A DNA stretch of 64,000 nt. Source: Delphinapterus leucas (lineage: Eukaryota; Chordata; Mammalia; Artiodactyla; Monodontidae). Under the pieces are notes generated by a model. The model was not told where the DNA came from. It saw only the letters and a program-made list of their open reading frames with translations, and ran no database searches. Below, in pieces: positions 55,775 through 64,000 of this stretch. Both the position numbers and the translations under genes were made by a program. The stretch covers positions 9,524,847 to 9,588,846 of the forward strand of contig NW_022098045.1 in the NCBI RefSeq assembly GCF_002288925.2, read 5' to 3'. Numbering within the stretch: position 1 is the stretch's first letter; the number at the start of each line of letters is the position of its first letter.

Positions 55775-55915
55775 TGCACACAGAGCTGGGCCTCACCAAG
55801 ATCAGCTGAGTCATAGTTTCAAGAGTGTGGCCCCAAAATCAATATTTTAGCAAGTCCTCCAGCTCATTATCAGGCAGTTGATCCACCAACTGATGGTTTA
55901 GAATCACTGCCTGAG
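55775..55915. mobile_element. MER5-like hAT MITE, diverged
   Basis: 'gagctgggcctcaccaagatcagctgagtcatag', 'atcaatattttagcaagtcctccag' and 'ggtttagaatcactgcctg' fit MER5A in outline. Confidence 0.6.
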
Positions 55916-56057
55916 TTGGGTGTCTTTTATTCAGGGTGAACTTCCAATTTAAGGGAAAAGTTTAGCCGAGCCTTTTTTATAGAGTAAGTATGATGTAGTA
56001 GAGTCGAAACCTGTTTTGAAGGCATTAAATGCCTTTGCGTTTCTGTTATCTTTTTCT

Positions 56058-56374
56058 CAACATCACTACTTTTTTTTTTTAATAAATTTATTTTTGGCTG
56101 CGTTGGGTCTTTGTTGCTGCCCGCGGGCTTTCTCTAGTTGTGGCGAGCGGGGGCTACTCTTCGTTGCGGTGCACGGGCTTCTCACTGCGGTGTCTTCTCT
56201 TGTTGCGGAGCACGGGATCTAGGCACGAGGGCTTCAGTAGTTGTGGCACAAGGGCTTAGTTGCTCCGCGGCATGTGGGATCTTCCCGGACTGGGGCTTTA
56301 ACCCATGTCCCCTGCATTGGCAGGCGGATTCTTAACCACTGCGCCACCAGGGAAGTCCCAACATCACTACTTTT
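56058..56374 (-). mobile_element. Older CHR-type SINE, antisense, with exact TSDs
   Basis: The element is 56075-56358 (~285 bp, longer than the young type). CAACATCACTACTTTT is repeated at 56058-56073 and 56359-56374. The body reads 'ggctgcgttgggtctttgttgctg' and 'ctctagttgtggcgagcgg', the older variant also seen at 54131. Confidence 0.96.
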
Positions 56375-57137
56375 AAAGCAAAGTTACTGTGCTCGTAATT
56401 AATTAGTACCCTGAGAAATCCTCTTTCCATCCTCTTATATGTCATAAAAGTGGTTATATGAGTAATCTGTACAGGGTGATTTGGGTTTTTAAGGCTTATT
56501 GAAATAATCTAAATTAATCCTGCATAATGGGGGTTTTAGAAAGTGCAATATAAGTTTCAGGTTTCTGCTCCTCCCTGACTTGTTCAAGAGCCTTGAAAGT
56601 TTACTAAAAATTTGAAGGAGTAAAATTCTTTTTCCTGAGCAACAGCTGTGATTAGGTTGGTTTACCTTGCTAATGTTCACCAATCAGACAGCAGGGATGT
56701 AAAAAGGCCATGTGCTTTTTCTAAGTATCACTAATTAGTATTCTTTTAAATGGTTATTCTTTGGGATTTTATGCAGACTCTGTAAGTTAGCAAATTGACT
56801 TATCAATATTGCTAATTTGTCCCTTCCCTTCCAAATAGATCATATTTTCTAAAGAAGTTTTCCTTTATATTTTCAATGGGCATTTAGTGTGTACCTGTTA
56901 TGTGCTAGATATTGTACTAGGCAATGTCAGACTTATTATTCCTGCCATAGCTTTTCATGGTCATTAAATGTTGAACGGTTAAAATACTGTACAGTTCCTG
57001 AAATGGAAAAGAAAAATGTGCTCTAGGACATACTTTAGGTCTATGAGAAACCAGTCTTCACATGCTGAATCAGTATTATGCAATGTGTCTTCGGGGAGCT
57101 CTGCTGGGGCACATGGGCATTACAACCAGCCTTAACA
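56375..57137. other. Unassigned sequence; L2-like scrap near 56875
   Basis: 'gggcatttagtgtgtacctgttatgtgctagatattgtactagg' at 56878-56925 resembles an antisense L2 end. The rest is unassigned, apart from one copy of a 32-bp dispersed motif at 56580-56611. Confidence 0.45.
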
Positions 57138-57157
57138 CAGAAAAAAAAAAAAAAAAA
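57138..57157. repeat. Poly(A) tract
   Basis: A run of about 18 A without a recognisable SINE or L1 upstream; it may be the tail of an unrecognised insertion. Confidence 0.8.
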
Positions 57158-59164
57158 GATCATATCTACTGAAGTGTTGGGAGGAGGAAAAAAACAAACT
57201 CCACACCAAAGCCCTATGATGGGAACCAAATAAAGTCCCTCCCAGATCCTAAGAAAACTATTTCTCTGTGTAGAGAAGAACAGAAAAGTGTCATAGACTG
57301 AAGTTTTTGAAGAGGCAAAATTCACTCCCTTTTCCTAGCTCATGAGAAATTGTAAAATCATAGAATAGTCTTGGATTTGAAACTATGCATAGACTTTCTC
57401 CAATAGTAAGAGGCCTACTCAAAGACTTGTAGACAGACTTAAGTAGGAACACTTTAATTTGAAATGATACCACACGTTAACTACTGGAAAGACCCAAGTA
57501 GTTATTTTGCCCAGGGATCTAGTGATATAAGCGCTGCTTAATTGTAATGTGCCTCATTACAGTTCCCACAACTGTCTTTGGTTGCTTTAGAAAATCGGTC
57601 CCAGTCAATCCACTTGCAAACATCCTGATAGGGACTAATATGGTGTATGTAATTAGATTATCCCACTTCATTTCTTTCATTTTTCAAACTTAGAAATATC
57701 TATCTCTAGCTCCCACCACCAGCAGGACAGATGAGCAGAAAGTTTCCCCCTTGTAGAGGTTTCCTCCTCACTGCTGAATTGTTCAAGGGCCTTGGAAGTT
57801 TACTAAAAATCCTTATTCCAAAGCTTTGCACTGAGAAAACTAGAAAGTCTGCTCAGCCCCCTAGCGATTTTCATTTCCCAGTTGACGTTGCTCTTGTGGC
57901 CACGGCACAAAATCACTACTAAAAATTCACACAAGCCTGAAGGCCTTTGCCCATTGTCTTATGGCTCCACTGCTGGCTCAGAGCCTTGTAGAGGCCCAAC
58001 TGGTTTACAAGAGAAGGAGATTCTGTTCCCTCAAGGTTAACCCCACGACTTCCAAGGTCTTTGTTCTTTAGCTATGGTAACACAGCCAGCCCGTGTTTCT
58101 AAAGCAATGCCAGTGTGGGTAGAGTAAACCTTTGAGTCAATATCAGCCCTTCACCTGGACCTATAAGTCCTGATGTGGAAGCTGCACTGAGAAGCTGACA
58201 CTTCTCTTTTCTTCGTGATGAGTTTCCCCTGGGCTAGGAAGGGAGCGTGACATCCTAGAGCCATCGTAATCCACCAGAGAGCTGCTAATATCAGCAAGCC
58301 TCAAAAAGGATCACAGCTTAAAGTCTCCCTGTACTTTGTCAAGCCTTACCAAAAAATGTCATGTTATTTCTTTCCTCCAGGATAATCAGCCTCAGGACAG
58401 AGCTATTTCGAGGTAGCTTTTCTCCATCTAATCAGAAAAGTGAGTTGAATAGTTAAAAGGCATTCCTTCCAGAAAAGAAATTTCAAATCCTCTTCTAACT
58501 AGGCATTGTACTACATATTCATTTGAGTGCTAACTGCAGACTTACATGTTTTTGCAAATAGCTTCACCCTTTTTGTTTCCTTCTAAGCCGCGTATAGCAA
58601 GTAAGTTACCAGGGCTAAGAAACTGCTGTCCTCATTGGCAAATGCCTTGATTTTTTTTCTACTTGCTTTGCATAAGAAGTGGCATAGTTTTTTTGTTTGT
58701 TGTTGTTGTTTTTTAAGTGGACAGTGCTCAATGGTGCCATTCCTGACAGAATGAAAACAGCTTATTCATATTTAGCCTGGAAGAAAATCTATATATTATC
58801 AGAAGTGTCTGCTAATTGAGGCAAAATAAAAAAGAATTAGCAGATGTGAATTCTTTCTAACAAATTGTGCAGGCTAATTATTCTCTACCTTTGAAGAAGT
58901 GCAAAGGTCAAAAGGCTAATATGTAGCTTAATCAGGAAATTATGTAAATTAGCCCAAATCAAGCACATCACATAGCCCCCATAATCAGTAAAATATGTAG
59001 TTCACTAGTAAATCAAGTGAAGCTTCCAGCCATTTGATCAGTAAAAAAAGAAAGAGAAGGAAAACCTAGAACATTGGTAGGCAAAGTTGATTTTAACATG
59101 CCAATAACAAAATAAAATATAGCATTGGAAAAGGGACATAAACTCAAGAAATCAATGGAGACAA
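57158..59164. other. Single-copy-looking sequence (2 kb); possible conserved elements
   Basis: No recognised repeat or gene. The segment 58790-59030 is AT-rich with many TAATTA/CTAAT-type cores (GCTAATTATTCTC, GGCTAATATGTAGC, GCTTAATCAGG) and no simple repeat, as in developmental noncoding elements. The second copy of a 32-bp motif is at 57779-57810. Confidence 0.35.
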
Positions 59165-59298
59165 TTTGTGGGAACTCACTAGAATATGAGAACCATGAAG
59201 GCAGGGTGCTTTTTGCTCACTGATGTATTCCTATCACTTAGAACAATACCTGGTACATTATAGGTCCTCAATAAATATCTGGGAATGAATATTGAATT
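59165..59298 (+). repeat. L2 LINE 3' terminus
   Basis: 'ctagaatatgagaaccatgaaggcagggtgc', 'aacaatacctggtacattataggtcctcaataaatatctggg' is a clear L2 end. Confidence 0.9.
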
Positions 59299-59483
59299 AA
59301 TTACTGTATCAAGAATGTCATGAGAAAAACATGACAATGTAAGTTTTGAAATGAGAAAACAAAGCTACACATTACAATTTCATGTATTTCTTCCTAAACA
59401 TATTTTATATGCAGTGTTAGCAATCTTCTGCCCGTTACAAGAAAAAGTAGAAGAAACAGCAGTGAAACAAAAGTAGCTTTATT

Positions 59484-59708
59484 AAAAATCAGCAATAATA
59501 GGGCTTCCCTGGTGGCACAGTGGTTGAGAGTCCGCCTGCTGATGCAGGGGACATGGGTTCGTGCCCCGGTCTGGGAAGATCTCACATGCCGCGGAGCGGC
59601 TGGGCCCGTGAGCCATGGCCACTAAGCCTGTGCTCCGCAACGGGAGAGGCCACAACAGTGAGAGGCCCGCGTACAGCAGGAAAAAAAAGAAAAAAATCAG
59701 CAATAATA
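59484..59708 (+). mobile_element. CHR SINE with exact TSDs and a 15-bp internal deletion
   Basis: The element is 59501-59691. AAAAATCAGCAATAATA flanks it at 59484-59500 and 59692-59708. Compared with its siblings it lacks 15 bp between two AGCCTG direct repeats (reads CTAAGCCTGTGCTCCGC), consistent with slippage. Both Pol III boxes remain. Confidence 0.97.
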
Positions 59709-59915
59709 AATTCTTTGTGTTTACAAAAATACCTATTTAAAGGCAATTCTTTGTTCTTTTACCTCTGGTAATATTAAATACCTCTCCTACATATTTGTAA
59801 ACATATGGTATGTTATTATCCACTCTTCAAAGATGAGAATGAAGCACAAAGAAATGGGGATTTTTCAAGAGTCACCATGAAATAAAACTCAAACACAGCT
59901 GATTTTCGGGGAAAC
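59709..59915. other. Short spacer between two SINEs
   Basis: About 200 bp of AT-rich host DNA separating two CHR SINEs of opposite orientation. Confidence 0.6.
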
Positions 59916-60148
59916 AATCTATCTTTTTTTTTTTTTTTTTTTTTTTGTGTGTCCGGGGGCCCTTACTTTTGTTGCCTTTTCCTGTTGCGGAGCACAGGCT
60001 CTGGACGCGCAGCCTCAGCGGCCATGGCTCACGGGCCCAGCCGCTCCTCGGCATGTGGGATCTTCGCGGACCCGGGCACAAACCCGTGTCCCCTGCATCG
60101 GTAGGCGGACTCTCAACCACTGCGCCACCAGGGAAGCCCAATCTATCT
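59916..60148 (-). mobile_element. CHR SINE, antisense, with TSD
   Basis: The element is 59925-60139 with a ~22-nt T tail. AATCTATCT is repeated at 59916-59924 and 60140-60148. It is more diverged at the 3' end (GTCCGGGGGCCCTTAC) than its siblings. Confidence 0.96.
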
Positions 60149-61462
60149 ATTTCAGAAAGTCACATTTTATTATTACCAAACATTTTCCTTGTCATTTCTT
60201 GCATTAACACCAGTCTAAAATGACTTCTTTGTATCTCTACACAGTAAAAACTCTGTCACTGTTCTTTATATCTCAAATCTTGCCACTATTTAAAAATGTG
60301 TCCCTTATGTGTTCCCAGAAGGAAATGCAGTATACACAAGAAATAACTTTTGTTATACAGTTATTATTCACCATATTCCAGAAGAATTTAAGGCCACTTG
60401 CAATACTGCACATGCTATGACAAAAAGAGATTGCTATTTTTTTAAAAATGAAAGTGAGTGAGGAAATGAAGGCAGAGGGAAAATGAGGTATGGAATATGA
60501 AAGCAAGAATGAAGTTACTACACAAAATGCAAACTATGAGGTTTGTGCTTTTAGTCCTTAGTCACTTTTTCCCTAAGCTTTCTAGCAACCGTGACAGAAA
60601 GGAAAATCCAAGGGATAAACCAGTTAAATGGGTCAGGAAAACCATTCTTGGTACTGAGAACAAAGAAGAATATCTTTCATTGATCCCCATAATAAGGATA
60701 GTAAATATTGTTATAAACAACATCCTCAACAATATCTTTCCAGTAAATACAATGATGAATGCAATATGGACTTTTTTAGACATCCCGCAATACAAGGGCT
60801 TGCCCCCAAAGAGCAATTCAGTAAAGCAAGGGGGGCAGGGGTGGGCGATAAGAGCAGCAAATGGTGAGGTCCAGGCCCTGAAATCAGTGGATTAATACAG
60901 AAATTGATTTTAGCATGTTTAGAGGAGTAGAAAGGCCACAAATCCTTCAGCCAATCCCCACAAATGCTGTTTTATGAGCTCTGATAAGAAGTAAGGGCTG
61001 TGTGTTCAAAATTCTGTTCTCTGATCAGGACCAAAAATATAACTATTTGGTGCTGCCAGATCCAGATGAGTAAGGAATCATATGCAGGAACCCATACAAA
61101 ATAAAACTGTAGAGCCCCCTGTTCAAAATTATTAGGAATTTCAAGATGGCTGCAGTAGAATATTAAACCAAACACAAGGCCTTTCTGAAGGAGGGGCCCT
61201 GTGTAATTGTATAAGGTCACACACCTGTGAAGCCAACTGTGACCACATGCTCTAACAACTAGTCAGATTATTCTAAGATATGGCCTTGGGTGGCCTGGAT
61301 ACTCTCCTTCCCATGAAGCTTCCCTCTTATCAAGATTCTCCCAGTCTAACTCACAGATGAATCAACAATCATGACATCCAGAGCTCAGGGACACAAGCAT
61401 GGCAACATTTTAAGCCTGGACAATTACAAACTTAGATATCATAAAATGTCTAGCTTGACCAT
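60149..61462. other. Unassigned sequence, no gene
   Basis: The 132-codon frame at 60497-60895 is AT-driven (Asn, Ile, Lys rich) with no domain, and the opposite strand is equally open. 'caagatggctgcagtagaatattaaac' near 61145 may belong to an old repeat I cannot name. Confidence 0.45.
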
Positions 61463-61500
61463 TAAAAAAAAATATATATATATATACACACACACACATA
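61463..61500. repeat. A-run with (TA)n(CA)n microsatellite
   Basis: Poly(A), then TA, then CA dinucleotides. Confidence 0.95.
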
Positions 61501-62021
61501 TGTAAAGCACCTGTAAAACATTTGCCCTTGAGCAATGAAACTTCCTTGTACACATTCTAAAATGAAGTGCTTACAAAATGTGTCCTGGGTAACCAGATAA
61601 GATGCTTTCCTGAATAGAGTTCATTATAATCCAGTTAATGTTTAGAAGATGTCTAAGCTATCATGATGACTCTATTTTTGAGGTGCTTCCTTCTGGCAAG
61701 TAATAGAGAGCAGGGCTCTTTGCTTACTGGAACCCTTCTTAGGTTGTGATTAGAGACACTGCAACTGTAAATAAAAGGATGTAGGATCTTTTATCTCTTA
61801 TTCTCTTTAAAGAGAGAAGGGGCATGTATCCAGCACACTCAAAACAGGATTCAAGTCATTAAGGCAGAGGTTAAAGAGAAGAACTGCAGTGAATCTCTGG
61901 TTTACCCATGTAGAAGCAATACCTCTCAATTTATTTCTTCTCAATCTTTCTTAAAGAATACAATCCACCCATAGGAGCAGCCCTACCAGCTCCCACTGGC
62001 CAACTGGTGTTTGTTAGAATT
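61501..62021. other. Unassigned sequence, no gene
   Basis: Nothing recognised. Confidence 0.5.
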
Positions 62022-62059
62022 ATCATCATTATTATTATTATTATTATGCTTTATTATTA
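62022..62059. repeat. (ATT)n microsatellite
   Basis: Trinucleotide ATT repeat with two ATC units at the left and one GCTT interruption. Confidence 0.95.
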
Positions 62060-63496
62060 CCCTAGGATGCATTATACATCCTAGGATACAGGGTACATCA
62101 TATGTTTCTTAAACAAGGAAAGAATATTTTTACCTCCCTAATTACAGGAAGTCCAGTGGAAGGGCGCACTCTGGGTTGATTCACTGACTCAAAGATTTCA
62201 TCAAAGACTCAGGATTTTTCATTCTCTCTGCTCTGCCCTTCTTCTGTTGCCCTCATTCTCAGACCACTAGCAAGACGGCTTCCATAGTTCCAGGCAACAC
62301 AAGTAGACACAACAGTATGCAGAGGACATTGTCTCTCATTCTGAGGATTTATGAACCAGTCCCAAAAGTCCTCAGAAGATTCCCCTCAGTTCTCACTGAC
62401 CAGAATTGGGAACATATCCATTCCTAAGCCAACCACAGGTAAAGGGAACAGAATGACCATGGTCAGCTGGGGTGATGGGTGCTGGGCAGTCAGTTGCAAT
62501 GATCACTACTTGGGCCCTGGGCAGCTGCTAAGCAGACCAGGTTTGGACACAAGACCAAAGAGTAACCAATTCATAGGCATAATTGAGTCACTGAAATTCT
62601 TGTTCTCAAAAATTTGAACTAAGAGGCATAGAGCCTAAGGGAGTTGGGAGCTAGCTCATATTAATGGCAGAATACTACATTAAAATCCTTGAACTTAAGC
62701 TGATGAGGTCCTCAGAGCCACCTGAGTCTCACCTCTCCTGGACCCTGGTTGCTCAGTTTTTCTTTACTTCCATAAGCCTCCTTATAATAAACCCTCTTTA
62801 CTTAAGCTAATAAATAGGTATAATTTCCTTGCAAATAAAATGCTGTGTTTAAGGTACCCTTACTGAAAACTGAGATCCTAGAGTCCAAGCCAACTTATGG
62901 TCCTATTATGACACAGCTTCTAACTGAGCTTCAAATTCAGTATGACCAACCATGCTAGTGTGCCCAGGAGGGAGGGGTTTCCTAAGCCCAGGACTTTCAG
63001 TGCTGAAAAGTGGTTCCATTGGTCACCCCAATTTCAATAACAGCGTCTATACCAAATTCATTAAGCCCCTCCCATATCCAGTATTTCTTCTTAGGATCAA
63101 AGTGTGAGAGAAGACCAACAAAAACTATAGACCTACAAACTACCTTATATTCTTACTTTCGGACTTCACTACAGTTTTAAGATACAAAATATTGCAATTA
63201 CGTTCAGTCCAGGTCCCAACATGGCATAAAAATCACAATGGTGGTTCAAAGGCATTGAGAATATAAGTACAAAATGAGCGCCATTATCTCTAATACAGGG
63301 GAGCAGCTTTCCTAAATAAAATGTACCATTATGTTAAAGTCAAAAACACTCTCTGAGGTGAAAAGAAACTTCCCTAAAGAGACCCATGACCTGAAAACCT
63401 CCCTTCACACAGGAAGAGTTAGCCTTGGGGTGAGCCAGGCTCTGCTGAGGCAGTGCTGACTTATGAATAAAATAATCATTAATAATTGATTGCCAA
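62060..63496. other. Unassigned sequence, no gene
   Basis: Nothing confidently assigned. The AATAAACCCTCTTTACTTAAG near 62787 is LTR-like, but no LTR boundary could be found. Confidence 0.45.
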
Positions 63497-64000
63497 CTAC
63501 TGGGCATATACCCTGAGAAAAAAACATAATTCAAAAAGAGTCATGTACCACAATGTTCATTGCAGTTCTATTTACAATAGCCAGGACATGGAAGCAACCT
63601 AAGTGTCCATCAACAGATGAATGGATAAAGAAGATGTGGCACATATATACAATGGAATATTACTCAGCCATAAAAAGAAACGAAATTGAGTTATTTGTAC
63701 TGAGGTGGATGGACCTAGAGTCTGTCATACAGAGTGAAGTAAGTCAGAAACAGAAAAACAGATACCGCATGCTAACACATATATATGGAATCTAAAAATA
63801 TATATATATGATTCTGAAGAACCTAGGGGCAGGACAGGAATAAAGACGCAGACATAGAGAATGGACTTGAGGCTATGGGGAGGGGGAAGGGTAAGCTGTG
63901 ACAAAGTGAGAGAGTGGCATGGACATACATACACTACCAAATGTAAAATAGATAGCTAGTGGGAAGCAGCCGCATAGCACAGGGAGATCAGTTCGGGGCT
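63497..64000 (+). mobile_element. L1, 5'-truncated, young family, runs off the window
   Basis: Starts ACTACTGGGCATATACCCTG, the same L1 position as the copy at 25101. It contains the ORF2 end and 3' UTR up to GGGAAGCAGCCGCATAGCAC at the window edge. A TA expansion sits near 63798-63809. The 3' tail and target duplication lie outside the window. Confidence 0.95.
63553..63795 (+). pseudogene. L1 ORF2 C-terminus, truncated
   Basis: An 80-codon stretch ending in the natural stop. It carries the same terminal blocks as the copy at 25156 ([30 protein letters not shown]) with a handful of substitutions. No catalytic region. Confidence 0.93.

Noticed and set aside
60497..60895. 132-codon plus-strand frame
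   Set aside because: AT-biased composition, no domain, opposite strand equally open.
62780..62830. LTR-like AATAAACCC segment
   Set aside because: No LTR boundaries or U3-like sequence could be recognised upstream.

Overview
The window is ordinary mammalian nuclear DNA, almost certainly from a cetacean (dolphin, porpoise or whale). The evidence is the interspersed repeats. There are twelve tRNA-derived SINEs of the CHR type, with a head starting GGGCTTCCCTGGTGGCGCAG and a GC-rich body. Several are clean, recent-looking insertions with intact target-site duplications. The L1 tails belong to cetartiodactyl families. The ruminant repeats Bov-B and Bov-tA were not seen, which argues against cattle and sheep. 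The window also carries the usual old mammalian layer: MIR, L2/CR1, MER5A and MER2 DNA transposons, MaLR LTRs and old L1M.

I find no protein-coding gene, exon, tRNA, rRNA or recognisable structured ncRNA. The longest open frames (220, 188, 175, 170 and 155 codons) are mostly antisense readings of SINEs and L2, or broken L1 ORF2 3' ends; the 155-codon one lies in unassigned sequence. The window is best read as intergenic or deep-intronic sequence.

Layout. 1-12 kb: sparse old repeats (MIR, L2, MER5A, an MLT1-like LTR), two CpG-containing unique patches (about 8.3 and 10.5 kb) and a possible DNA-transposon coding relic at 4.1 kb. 12-26 kb: young L1 3' ends in both orientations, three CHR SINEs, an old L1M tail, MIRs and L2 tails. 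26-34 kb: a nearly complete MER2/Tigger element, a perfect 37-bp tandem duplication, and an L2 (31-33.6 kb) interrupted by an inverted L2 end, a CHR SINE and a MER5A with an exact 8-bp target duplication. 34-42 kb: four L1 insertions, then a second long L2 (about 39-42 kb) split by an old L1. 42-47 kb: a MaLR LTR, mostly unique sequence and a recent 137-bp tandem duplication. 47-54 kb: an ERV1-like solo LTR with a CTCF-like motif, a 1-kb L2 end, a hAT MITE, an L1 nested in an older L1, and a MaLR LTR. 54-64 kb: a SINE inside a SINE, three further SINEs, mostly unique AT-rich DNA with possible conserved noncoding elements, and a young L1 running off the end.

No genes work together here. The biological content is insertion history: successive layers of L2/MIR, MaLR/hAT/Tigger, L1M, cetartiodactyl L1 and CHR SINEs. 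Several junctions preserve exact target-site duplications that fix their relative order. I found nothing supporting a new molecular system. The observations most worth a second look are the 137-bp tandem duplication, the LTR CTCF-like site, the hairpin at a truncated SINE junction, and the shared 5' truncation point of two L1 copies. All family names come from recalled consensus patterns, not from a database search.
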